This document shows positions 24,277-35,600 of a stretch of 64,000 nt of DNA, in pieces (the stretch's first letter is position 1; every line of letters starts with the position of its first letter). The stretch is from assembly GCA_051453625.1 (NCBI GenBank), contig JBOZIK010000001.1, positions 243,174,889 to 243,238,888 of the forward strand, in the 5' to 3' direction. The notes below the pieces were generated by a model. That model saw nothing but the letters and a program-made list of their open reading frames with translations. It searched no databases and was not told the DNA's origin. A program made the translations under genes and the position numbers. Source of the stretch: Welwitschia mirabilis. Lineage: Eukaryota > Gnetophyta > Gnetopsida > Welwitschiales.

Positions 24277-24905
24277 CTAATTGACCATAAAATAACAAAA
24301 ATCCTTGTTAAATAAAAGATATTGGAAGGAATATGATTGCCTTAACTCAATATAAAAACTAGCCTGATGCTATTTTTAGAAACCTAGATTAGACAATGAT
24401 GAGGATGGTTGATGGTAGCTATGCAAGGATTAAAAGAGAAATGCAAAGAATTAAGGATGAAAAAAATAGTGGGATCATGGAGAAGAAAACAAGAAAATCC
24501 ACATAAGTCCAAAAGATTAGAGGAGAAGATCCATAAGAACCCCTATTCTATAGCCCATTGTTAGATTTACAATTTAGTGAACTTGACATTCATAGAATTC
24601 CAAGAAATAATAGGATAGAGTCTATGAGCCATACCTTGATTAGGAAGAAGTGCAACTATGAACATTGAGGAAGAGCTTGTATTAATAGCAAAAGTGGACG
24701 ATAAAAAGACCTATATAAAATACATAAAAATTAAAAAAAGGGAATAATATAGGTACCAAAAGAATAAAAAAGAAAGAGGGGAATATGAAGCTAATGAATT
24801 AACTATGAGCCATGAGGAAAATAAGGTAAAAATGAGGGTTCCATGGGATATTTATAATCATGGACCCAGGGTTAACTAAACCATGGAAGTAAAGTTAAAT
24901 CATAT
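24277..24905 (-). promoter_or_regulatory. Duplicated upstream region, copy 2, with TATA box
   Basis: Same order of landmarks as copy 1, including a - strand gattataaatatccc (TATAAATA at about 24849-24857) and several GTTAAC/AGTTAA words to its right. The right side continues into a 20-nt repeat array, which copy 1 may lack only because of the gap. Confidence 0.5.
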
Positions 24906-25028
24906 TTAACTAATCCATAGTTAACTACAATTAAATCAAAGTTCATTTTAGTTGAATTAAGATTAAACTATAGTTAGAAGATAAGTACTACTCAATGATA
25001 ATGACAGATTTTAAAGAGTCTAAGTTGC

Positions 25029-25815
25029 ACTCCAAGTGTACAATGTTATACTTGAGAAACCTGATGTCGCATTTAGGTGTCTAACATCACACTTATGTCT
25101 CTGATATTGCTTTTGAAATCTACTCATTCCAATAGATCCTCCTTAGCCTCAATGGTAACTATGTCCTCCCAACCTATTCCTAATAAGTTTCAATCTTGCA
25201 CTTGCCTCTATAAGGCCCCATTATCTCCTATTCATCCCTAGAATCTATCTATTTATCTCTCACCTACCTGTACAAGAAGCTCTAATGCTATACAAAAGTG
25301 TCTGAAATTACACTCTGATGCTTGACATTACACGTGGGTGCCTAATGTTATACTTAAAGCCACAATAGCCCAACACCCTTGGAAAGTATTTTGTACTCCT
25401 CTTTCAATATGACGTGGTCCTCAAATAATAGGGCTAACATTGTATGAGGATAATTGATATTACACATGGGTGTTTAATATCAGACTCAGGTACTTGATGT
25501 TACACTTAGGTGTTTGATGTTACACTTAGATGTTAGACACATCTATCACCCTGAGAACTACCTATTGTGCCTTGATGTACTCACGATAATAGCCTCCGAA
25601 GTCATAGTCAAGTATCTAACATCGCACTTAACTGCCTCATATTACACTTCCTCCAACAGGACCCTGGCACATTCCCTTCATCCTTGCCACTAATCAAAAA
25701 AAGCCTATGCTTCCTCCATAATAAAACTCTATAGTCGCATAACAATATCTGACATCACACTTATCTATTTGATATCACATCTAAATATCTAATGTTGTAC
25801 TTATATGTCCAGTAA
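25029..25815. repeat. Degenerate 20-nt repeats in spaced clusters
   Basis: Units close to tgatgttacacttaggtgtt recur about fifteen times with a 20-nt period, in clusters starting near 25045, 25299, 25447, 25612 and 25748. Best tandem units are at about 25490-25535. The period is not a multiple of three, so it is not a peptide repeat. Some units keep TGACATCACAC or GATGTCGCA, suggesting a CG-richer ancestor. It lies immediately upstream (- strand) of the TATA-bearing copy 2 and left of the gypsy gag. Confidence 0.7.
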
Positions 25816-25949
25816 CACAACCCCTTGGCGATTACCTCAAAAGGGGATCCACGTCAACAAGAGTTTTTATGACAAATCTTAACAACCCTTCTAACTATTT
25901 TTCTAACTACCATTTAGTTACAAGTGTCTAACTATTATAGCAATGCTAT

Positions 25950-27000
25950 AAAAAAGACATAATGCCATTAGAAAAGAGGAAGGAACTACTTGCAGAAGAA
26001 GAGCAAACAAGAAGAGGCATATGAATTTAGAAGGATGTTGAATCAACTCGCACATTATGGAATATAGAGTGAATGGACAAATGAATAAAATAGAAAGCCA
26101 ACTCAATCACATTTACTCTTAGAATAAACTTTTAGCTAGTAGGATCAATAACCTTCATTCTTGATTGGAAGATAAATCTATGGAATAAAACCTAAGGGCA
26201 TTCCAAGAATAACCCTCTACATTGGAATAACATACTCCAATAGGTACAGTTAACCTATAAAACATCCAAATGAAACTACTAAACATAGAGGCTAGTCTCC
26301 AAGCCTTTCTGTTAAATCAAGCAAATCACTCCAACATAAAATAATGTGAAGAAAAGGAGATTGCTAAAATGTTATGCCTAAAAACATACAAAGGTAAAGC
26401 AAGAATAAGAGAGGAAGCCATCTCTTAGATTTAGCAAATATAAAACTACTTTGGCCTTTAGAACATTCCACCAGAGAGATGAAATGCATACACTACTATC
26501 TTTCTTATAGGAAATGCACAAGGATGGTGATCAAGATGCCAACAGAAACATCCTGAAAGGATACCATGGAACATCTTCATAGATGAATTCAAAAAGAAAT
26601 TCATTCAATAAGACTTCATAGAAGATTAAATGGTGGAATTTTAATGCCTCTGCTTGGAAAAATAACCACTAGATAAACGTTGGTACAAATTCTAGTGCCT
26701 CATGAAATATCAAAAGAACTTCACTAAGAAGTAGTTAATTAACAGTTTCATTAGAACTTTACCAGCCAAACTTAGAAGCATATTACACATCTTGGAGATC
26801 AAATTTATTGAATATGCCTATAGCAAAACAAGACATTACCTTCAAGGATAAGAAAATCAACTTATATCATCCACAAGTGGACAGACATAATATATCTAAC
26901 ATACCACTAGTATAAGAGGCATACAAAACCAACCTTACTTGTTATGAATGCCACAAGAAGGATTACATTGCTAGAAATTTCCCATTCCAAGTGTGAGCAC
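25950..27000 (+). pseudogene. Gypsy gag relic with degraded zinc knuckle
   Basis: Begins near MPLEKRKELLAEEEQTRRG at about 25961. A gag-like core follows (FHQRDEMHTLLSF, ANRNILKGYHGTSS in shifting frames), and it ends with TCYECHKKDYIARNFPF near 26940-26990. That is a C-x2-C-x4-H-x4-C knuckle with His changed to Tyr and the last Cys to Phe. Protease follows, as expected. The - strand frame at 25918-26106 is a shadow. Confidence 0.75.
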
Positions 27001-27119
27001 TAGATCTTCCTCAACACAATCAGTCTCAAGCCTTATAAAATATAGCCATACAATCCAAAAAGATATATGTCATCATCCAAACAGGAGCGATTCATAACTA
27101 GCATTTCATCTTGAAATTA

Positions 27120-27440
27120 CATGGTTAAATTCATATTTTTTTTTTTAATTCCTTGTTGATAGCAGTGCCTCACATAACTTCATTTCTCTAACATTATTTT
27201 AAAAACTAAGCATCACTCCATTTAAAGAACAAAAATCTACCATAGGGGTTGGAAGAGGTAGTTTTCTTACATAGGACATGACCACTACCCTCATCAATTA
27301 CAACATTTAGAACTCACATTTTAGGGATAAGTTCTATGTCTTTTAAATTGGAGAGTATCATGCCATTTTGGAACTTCCCTTCTTAGTCAAATATAATGTT
27401 CAAATTAACTTTTACCCATGCATCCTACTATTATCAACTT
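27120..27440 (+). pseudogene. Gypsy protease relic
   Basis: The active-site region reads LVDSSASHNFISLT near 27155-27195, where the family has LVDSGASHNFIS; Gly has become Ser, a G-to-A type change. Downstream FLVKYNVQINF-like sequence fits the protease C-terminal part. Confidence 0.8.
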
Positions 27441-27639
27441 TATTTGGAGAAAGAATCTTAAAGGGGAATGAAGGAACAAGAAGATATCCTTGAACTCATC
27501 CAAACAGATCTCCAAAGCTATCAAAATAAAAAAATTATTCATCACCTTGGTGTAGGCATAAAATCATAAAGGAGATCCCATGCTACAAAAAGAATTATAA
27601 GAATTCTCTAATGTATTTGAAAATTCAAAGATGCTACCA

Positions 27640-28160
27640 CTCAAGAGAAAAGTACAATACACAATCAACTTTCCCTGAAGCACAATACACAATCGACTTA
27701 GTCCCTGAAGCACAACCAATAGCTTGAGTACCTTACTAATTATTAGTGATATAATTAAGAGAACTAAAACTACAAATTGAATAGAGACTTTTGGAAGGAA
27801 AAATTAACCCTCATGTGTTGATATAAGAAGCACCAGTACTCTTTGTAAAGAAAAAAGATTATACTTCATGACTTTGCATTAACTACAAGTAGCTAAACAA
27901 GGTAACCATCAAAAATAGGTATTTACTACTAAGAATTGATGACTTATTGGATCAACTTCAAGAAGCTAAATTATTCTCAAAGATTAACTTAAAGTCTTGA
28001 TACCACCAACTCCACATTAAGGATGAAGATTTTTACAAACATGCCTTTAGAACAAGATATAGATATTATGAATTCATAGTAATGCCCTTCGGTTTAACAA
28101 TTGCTCTAGCCACTTTTATGAGTTTAATGAATGATATTTTTTCTTTCTATATTCCTTATT
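27640..28160 (+). pseudogene. Gypsy reverse transcriptase relic, truncated
   Basis: Clear colinear match: YTIDLVPEAQPIA (a 28-30-bp tandem duplication repeats this leader at 27655-27715), [70 protein letters not shown] and [20 protein letters not shown]. It stops just before the catalytic YxDD box, at about 28155. The following sequence is unrelated AT-rich DNA, so the element is broken by deletion or insertion there. Confidence 0.9.
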
Positions 28161-31100
28161 CTAATCTTAGTTATTGTTTTTGCTTTCTTTTGGTATTAAT
28201 TTCTAATATTTATGGATGATGATAATTAAATTATCTCACTTATATTTTTTCATGCTTGCATATACATAATTGATCTATTATTAGATACTATTTTTATATA
28301 GTAACATATGTATAAAATCTTTATTGTAGTTTTAGTCAAGTTGCTCTCTCTTTTATGTTTAATATTTTTTATTTTTTTAAATCTCATCACTTGATTAAAA
28401 ATTGAAATAAAAATGTAATGGATCATTTTCTAGTACCAAGTTTTGTTACCATTAGTATCAACTTTCTATTTTAGATTTTGGTAAAGACATGATGGGATGT
28501 TATGACTAATTATAAAAAAATACTTTTAGAAATAACTAATGATCTACTTGAGATTTTTTTAATAATATTTTTCGTAGTGTATTTACATTGAAAATAATAA
28601 TAAAGATGCATCATAAAAATGAAATAAATTTGGTAGATTTTTTGAGATTATTCATTAAAATCAAGGGACTTAAAAAGACATAAAAGTAAAATTGAGAAAC
28701 CAAAATAAATGACAAAAAAAAATAAGATCCAACATAATTATTTAGTGATTATTGAAGATAATGAATAATAAACTCATCACTACTTATTATTACTATGTCA
28801 TACATCTAGTAACAAATAAAGACTTACCCAGTTAATTGTATTATTACTTGAGAGTCATCAATGACATAAGTGATAATGGAAAAAAAACTATAAAAGTTAC
28901 AAGTGTTACCACTTTTAATTATCCATCAATGTAAGTAGCAATGACATAATCATTATAACTTAACTAAATTTCAAAAATTTTTAACAACTTTTCTTAATTT
29001 ATAAAGAATGTTAATTATAACTTCTTTTAAACCTAATTAAAATCTACATAAGAGAAGCTTTTTCCCCTTGGAAATCATCTATGTACTACTAGAACAAAGT
29101 TATATTAGTCTTAAGAATCAAGAATTTCATTAGAAAGAGGACTAGGTTTCTTACCTCATTTTGTTAATTGGGTTAATATCCTTATATCTAATATTTTAAT
29201 TTGAGTTAGGTATTCCATTAGATGTTGACTTGGTAAAATATCTTTTTATATTTCTGAACCTTTAAATGGTAGTATATCCATTACTAATGTATTTCTGATT
29301 CTTTAATATTTACAATTTCTGATTTCAGACTAACTGGGTAATATCTAATCCAAACTATTAAGTAGGTAGTGACTTATATGATTGACCGTACATGAGATAT
29401 TATTATATAAAAATATTATATCATCTTTGTTATAACAATTTGTAGTTTTATCTCCTTTGGGTTATTTTCTCTTATCTAACCACTTGTCTTCATTGGTGGT
29501 AGTACTTAAATTATTGGTATTACATAATTTAAAATACAAGTTGGAAGGATATGCTCTATTTTCCAATAATGTCTCTTCTTACTTTCATTTTTTATGATTT
29601 ATGCTATGCTAACATTATTGTTTCTACACATAATTTTTTTTCCTTTTGTAGAAAATGGTATCAAACGAAAGGGTTTAAATCCTTGGGCATTAGTAACTAC
29701 ATGAATAATGAGGTTATATAGAGCTTTAAAGAATGTGAATCTAGAATTTTTTCCTCCAAATTATTTAATCCCTATTCATGAATGAATACTGATGCAAATA
29801 TCGCAAGATATGATATGTAAACTTGAAGGATTCAGGGCTATTCTTAAACTAGTCATTACTTCTTTTTTTTATTTTTGTGTAATTATGGATTTTGAATTAG
29901 TAGAGGTCATGGATATAAAAATTGATACTATTAAAAGTTTTATCAAAGGCACTATAGTTTATGAAAGATGAAAACTTAAATCATTTAAATGAGAACGTGT
30001 ACATGTTGATATTTTTGAAAATTTTTATTTCTAATAGGAAATTTTAATGCTAGATTAAAGGACAAAAGCTAGATTAAAGGACACTCATATTGATTTTAAA
30101 TAAATCATAATTCAATCTTGATTGGGTTTCAATAAGAAAAAATGACATTAGGAATATTGTAGAGATGGATATTTGTTTCAAAGTTACAAATGCATGAAAT
30201 AAAATTTATATTCAGAGAAAGATTCATTAAATGGATATAAAAGAATTCAAGAAAATGTCAAATTTATTTGCATGATTTAATTCCATGGTAGTATTAAGAC
30301 ATTTACATTTATGACAAATAAAAAATTAATTTATTGCACATACAATGTGAAAGGCCATGCAGAGGAAAATATCCAAAGTTATGCATGATGATATGGCCTT
30401 TATCTAATTTGAATTTTTAAGACATTTCAAATTTACTATTATAGAGCATGATTTTAACATACTTGAATTCTTCTTAAGTTAAGTTATAGTGTAATTTTTC
30501 TACCTTATGGCATATTATAGAAGGAATTTTACATGTTAACATAAAAATTTATAAAAACTAAGTAATATTAGACTTCTATTAAATAACTTTGAGATTGTAT
30601 CAAGTTTATTCCTATAAGTTGATAAAAGATTCTATACATTAGAGGGTTTTGAAATACTCTAGATTTACTCCTCAAAATGGCCATTTAATGAAAAGCTTCT
30701 AGTTTGTTATAGTTGCAATCTAGCTGTTCTATACCATCATTTAGTTTTTTTTTGATTAATTTAGACATGGTTGTTTTATTCTTGTTGATGATTGATTCAG
30801 TGTACCATAAAAGTGAGATGTGATGCAACATTAAAGGTAGCCTAATAACAACTGTGGATATTGAATATCAGATTAGTATTCTAGCCTTTGTAAATGAATG
30901 ATGAAGAAGATTTTTCTTCAAGTAAGAGAAAAACATTTTTCAAATTTTTATTGCATTTTCTCAAACATGCCATATGTTATACTTACCTTGATAACAAAAA
31001 AATGATCTACATGAGTTGTAACATTACAAATGCTCTTGTTAACTACTTACAATAACTTACAATATGAGGAATGATCATAGTAACCTAGAGGATAAATCAT

Positions 31101-32465
31101 TTTCCACATATGACTCTAATAGATTAAACTACCTTAGGCCATATAACTACTATAATCAGTACTACAAATATTGACTTTTAATAGTTGAAATCATTCATTT
31201 GTTAAAATTAAATATTAATTTTCTTTGATAAATAAATGATTAAAAAACTAAGAGCAAAGAATATTTGGTCTATAAGAACATGTATAAAAAAGCTTATTAG
31301 ATCTTAAAGAGATCTTGTCAATAAATCCTTTCATTAATCATGCACAAGTTAAACAATTTGATGTAAGAATCCTAATTAATAAAATGGAGTACTATGAATA
31401 CGAAAAGAAATGAATAAGAAAACGAAGGTGGTAACATGAATTACAATGGAAGTACGAATGGCAAAACAATTTTAATATGGAAGAGAACTAGATTCATACT
31501 TCTTAAAGTTACAAGTGGAGTATATCCAAAGAATTTTTACAGTTGTATGAAAATGTAGAGGTACTTACAACCATAAGTGAGGTAGAACACCTAAGATTTT
31601 AGTTTCATAATAAATATCACAAATAATTTGTATCTATTATCATTTCATATAAATAAGGGTTCAAACATAACTAGAAAAGAATTGAATCAAAAGGCTTCAT
31701 TAAGAGATTTACATAAATGATCATTTTTAATAATTAAGCTAATACATAGCTATAAATTTTTAGTAAGTAAAGAATCTAATTAAGAGTTATGACATGGATT
31801 AATGATGAATAGCCATTTGTCAATTTATAATAGGGGAAAAGATCCTAAGATAAGGGTTCAAACATAACTATCTAACATGTGAAAATGGGAAAAATTCTAA
31901 ATACAGCATACATATATAATATTTTATCATTAATCAACATTATTTAGACTAAGTGCAGTGGTATTTATAATAGTTTTATTTAAGCTATTATTAGTATTTC
32001 TTTATAAACAATAACTTTGTGGTAGCTACTACAAAACATGTCTAGTATCTTACATCTTTCAAAAATGAGTTGAGTTATTATTATAATGATCTATATTGAA
32101 CCTCCATCAGTTTATTTTACATGATGAAATTTATCATAGTAACATGCAAAATGTCTTTTTCTTCTATAATTATTACTAAACATGTTATGTATCTCATGAT
32201 TTCTGAAAAGATAATATTATTAATAAAACTTAGGTTTCATCCATAAAACAAAATCAACAAGTTTTGTCAAGGAAAAAAATAATTATTGGAAGAAATCTAA
32301 TATAATTATTTATTGGTTATATTAAAAATTAATTCAATATTGATTAGATTCTAAAGTTAATACTAACATGACAAGTACATAGTTACTTTATAAGGGTATG
32401 AGGAAACATATGATTACACATCATAAAGATAAAGATGTACTAACATAGTTTTAGATATTATAATA
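28161..32465. other. Gene-free AT-rich stretch, 4.3 kb
   Basis: I find no protein domain on either strand. A short duplication of gctagattaaaggaca occurs near 30050-30085, and words resembling those at 20130-20330 (cactacttatt, gtaagtagcaat) occur near 28775-28950. It may be old non-coding transposon sequence. Confidence 0.5.
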
Positions 32466-32642
32466 AGTTAGAACTCTAAGGATACAAAAGATGCATCATG
32501 ACTTATTATAATATTTTAGATATTGGATGATATTTTATATATACTAAAATTACAATAGGTTATTACCTTAGCAAAGGGCCATCTATAATAATTAATAACT
32601 TAATGTTATTATTAATCCAATTATTTTACATAATTATTTACA
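32466..32642 (-). repeat. 3' LTR of the non-autonomous element
   Basis: Aligns with 35426-35600: both contain tattttagatatt(a/g)gatga, then a ttatata block, accttag, ataattattaataa and a terminal atttaca. Differences are many, implying an old insertion. Confidence 0.65.
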
Positions 32643-33847
32643 TTTGTTGGCATCAACCTTTCTAGGATTACATGACATGAAATATGCCATGGTATGGAAT
32701 TCATAAACTTGTACCATTATGGGAAAGCCAATCATCTTATGATGTAGGTTTTGAATTCCCATTTTTTCACAAGGGCCCATGGAGAATGTAATACCTCACT
32801 TCAATGATACTTGAGTTGTTTATACAATGCTACTTGAGCAAATAATATATAACTTAGCCTTAGCTTTTGTTTCATGTTAATAGCATTCGCAAGAAATACA
32901 TTATCCCTTTAACTCATGTCATACGACTATGAACAAGATGACTATACACATGAGAACATACAATATATTATTTGTTATCTAACCTTATGTTTATGATGAT
33001 TATAGAAATGTCTAGATAATATTTCTAAAATTTATAATTCCACAACATCAACTATTAATGCCTTTAACATAGAAAATTTTAACACTACATATTTCTCACA
33101 TGCTTTTTACAATTACAATACAACACCAAAACCCTTCCCAAGAGATAGCATGAAGATAATATTTCTTTCATGGCAAGATTTTGGTATGGTTGTTGGTACA
33201 TATCCTAACTTATAAATCTAGCTAGATGGGATCTTAATTTAGTGTTATCTTTTTATCAATTCTATAATAACAAATCATGTTACATGTCCTTAAGATTTAT
33301 TGACGTACCTAATTAATTAAACATAAGATCTCATAATCTTGGTTTTGTTTTTTATAAATTTTTATGAAGTTTTGTTTACACATGGTACTTTACAAATGCA
33401 ATATCATCATAAGTTTATCTCAAGGCTACTCTTACTTTTACACTTTCTTTGATGATACATAAATCATTTATTGGTCATAAAAGTTGACATTTATCATCAT
33501 GGTATCATGTGGCCTTCAAGGTACTATCACCCTTCGAGGTCAAATAGTTGAAATCAATAGGACATGAGTTTTTGGTTCATTTCACCCATCCTTCTTCAAG
33601 GCTTTTACAATAATTCAATGAAATCAGATGGCATGATACTAGATAAACATAGATGTGAAACCAAGTTTATAGTACTACCTAACTTAAAATAACATTTGAT
33701 AAGAAAAGATGGGGAGCTTAGTATTGGAACCCAAGGTAAAAATCACTCCTACACTTGTAATTCACTTAATTTTTTTCACTCTCAATTCTCTGCATCTACA
33801 TAACTCACATTTACTAGTGTTGTTTAGTAATCTGTGCAGCAGGTGAC

Positions 33848-34275
33848 ATGAAGTTACTACTCTTCCTTGTAGTCATCTTTCCTTTGCTTCTCATCTTTTT
33901 TCTCTTTAATTTTTTCCAAAGTTAGTTATATTATGTTTCATTCTTTCATGTTTTATGCAATAATAAAAGGGCATATATGTGAATGACATAGCATATAAAG
34001 GAGAATAGGAATAGAGAGGAGTACAAAGTGTGTTGTAGAAAAGGATCTTAGACACAAATATTTTAGCTACAGTGGATGATGCCATTAGAAATGTTGTTCA
34101 TATTCTATCAATGTCTCTGGGGTCTCTAGAAATCCTACATCATACATGGAGGACATCAACGTTATGGCCACTTTCCACGCCTTCAAAGATGGACTGACAG
34201 TTGTCTATTCCACAGGAAACCATGAATATGCTTTGTAGGGATATTTGATAAATGGTTTGCCGTGGATCATTAGTA
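33848..34275 (+). pseudogene. Subtilisin-like serine protease (S8) gene fragment
   Basis: Plant subtilases are secreted serine proteases. The ATG at 33848 opens MKLLLFLVVIFPLLLIFFLF, a typical signal-peptide-like hydrophobic start. The catalytic-domain part is at 34022-34275 in several frames: YKVCC (family YKVCW), then ILATVDDAIRNVVHILSMSLG, then MATFHAFKDGLTVVYSTGNH and LPWIISIATPIL. The family reads SDILAAFDDAI-DGVDVLSLSLG, GAFHA--GI-VV-SAGN and APWI-TVAAST. The catalytic Asp, His and Ser regions are not present, so this is a partial copy of the stretch before and around the oxyanion-hole Asn. Frameshifts and stops show it is dead. It runs antisense to the surrounding LTR element. Confidence 0.75.
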
Positions 34276-34910
34276 TAGCTACTCCAATACTTTCTTCTCA
34301 TGAGGTTGCTCATGCTAATGGTGGTGCACACGCCCAGCCGACCAAAGGAGCTCCAGTGTTAGCGACAACACTTCAGAGAACTTCCATAAAGCAAGTTTTA
34401 GCCACCCCCAACACCCCTAACAACAACAACAGTGGAATCATTGCCATCAACAAAAGAATAACGGTGTCCTTTAGAGGGCAACGCAGGTGTTCATGATATT
34501 ACATTCATGGTGATGCTTGTGCACACTTAGACTCATAGAAGCATTACCGAAGGCCTCAGCATTGACATTAACGTGATAAGCATGCTGTGTCAGTAGAGCA
34601 TCTGGAAGTCCCTTTGCAAGCCTCTTTTCACCATTGATTCCTGCATTCTCTTAATGGATGACAATGGCCCTGTCTTAGCTGATGCCTCTGTCTGTAGTAT
34701 TCCTTTTAATAGATAGGGTACGGGCCATCACCATCTTCTTCATGAGTTTCATCTGGCTCTACTTTTTCTTGCTCAACTTATTATGCCTCTTTTCATTGGA
34801 GTGCTTCCAATCCTTCCACATAGAGCCCAGTGTGCTTGTAAAGGTTATCAGACTATGCTTTCTAGTCACTGACCAATTGGCAAATAGACAAAGTATTTAC
34901 AAAAGCTAAT
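34276..34910. other. GC-richer segment of unknown origin next to the protease piece
   Basis: Composition resembles transcribed host sequence rather than the AT-rich background. Open pieces exist on both strands (for example 34245-34496 +, 34682-34909 +, and LPDALLTQHAYHVNVNAEA on the - strand near 34560), but no domain is recognised. It may be further captured gene sequence. Confidence 0.4.
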
Positions 34911-35412
34911 ACTAAAACACAATAAGATTATTGTAGCATCAACCACTCACACACATTTGGGGGGGTGGGGCATTAAATTAACATCGCTAATACAAAAGGA
35001 TAGATCTATTACAAAAAAGACTTCAAAATAGACAGAATACAGGGAGATAAATCCATTATAGGAAAGATTTAAAAATAGACCTCCATCATGAAGCCATCAT
35101 GGAATTGAGTTTCCTTCCATCAAAATATTCTTCATTCTGGAAGCATAATTAGTTATAATAGTCATGGAGTGGCTCTATGAGTAGACAGTGTGTGTGACTG
35201 GGCCTCTTAGGAACTATAGCAAGAAGGTGGAAGACGCTTATATGGAGTTGCTAAATGGGTAGCTAGCACAGTTGATGGTACACATATTGTTTGGTAGCTA
35301 TGGATAGGTGTTACATAAGCTAATTCATTTGGCTAGGGATTGTGATTCTATTTAATGCCATGTAAGGGAATCAGGATCTTTTCCAATGGAAATCATATCT
35401 TTGTAATGGTTT

Positions 35413-35425
35413 GGCTTTGATACCA
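35413..35425 (-). promoter_or_regulatory. Primer-binding site of the non-autonomous element
   Basis: On the - strand TGGTATCAAAGCC follows directly after the LTR end (TTTTAACA). It differs by one base from TGGTATCAGAGCC, the plant initiator-Met tRNA primer site. Confidence 0.75.
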
Positions 35426-35600
35426 TGTTAAAACTTGAGGATGTGGAAGACGTCTTACAAACCACTCTATTATTTTAGATATTAGATGACATTTTATATA
35501 GAGTAATTTTATAAGAGGTTGTGACCTTAGTGAAGGGTTATCCATAATTATTAATAATTTAATATTTTTATTGATGTAATTATTACTAAAATTATTTACA
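35426..35600 (-). repeat. 5' LTR of the non-autonomous element
   Basis: 175 bp, beginning TG and ending CA on the + strand, with the primer site touching its left edge. Matches 32466-32642. Confidence 0.7.

Larger units (their letters stand above)
32466..35600 (-). mobile_element. Compact non-autonomous LTR retrotransposon carrying a protease-gene piece
   Basis: Two similar 175-177-bp ends (32466-32642 and 35426-35600) bound 2.8 kb. A primer-binding site abuts the right copy on the - strand, which fixes the orientation. No gag or pol was seen inside, so it resembles a LARD/TRIM-type element mobilised by another element. The interior includes a GC-richer segment at 34020-34870 containing subtilisin-like protease sequence on the opposite strand. 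No matching target duplication was found; the left LTR has lost its terminal TG (reads ag). Confidence 0.65.

Noticed and set aside
25029-25815. CRISPR-like reading of the 20-nt repeats
   Set aside because: Units are degenerate, directly adjacent rather than separated by unique spacers, and the DNA is plant nuclear.
29650-29670. tggtatcaaacg as another primer-binding site
   Set aside because: Only the first eight bases fit the initiator-Met site, and no LTR end or coding relic flanks it.
34960-34978. G-rich run as a quadruplex signal (also 54590-54620)
   Set aside because: Single runs without four spaced G-tracts of similar size; the second is the reverse of a known-type copia LTR end.
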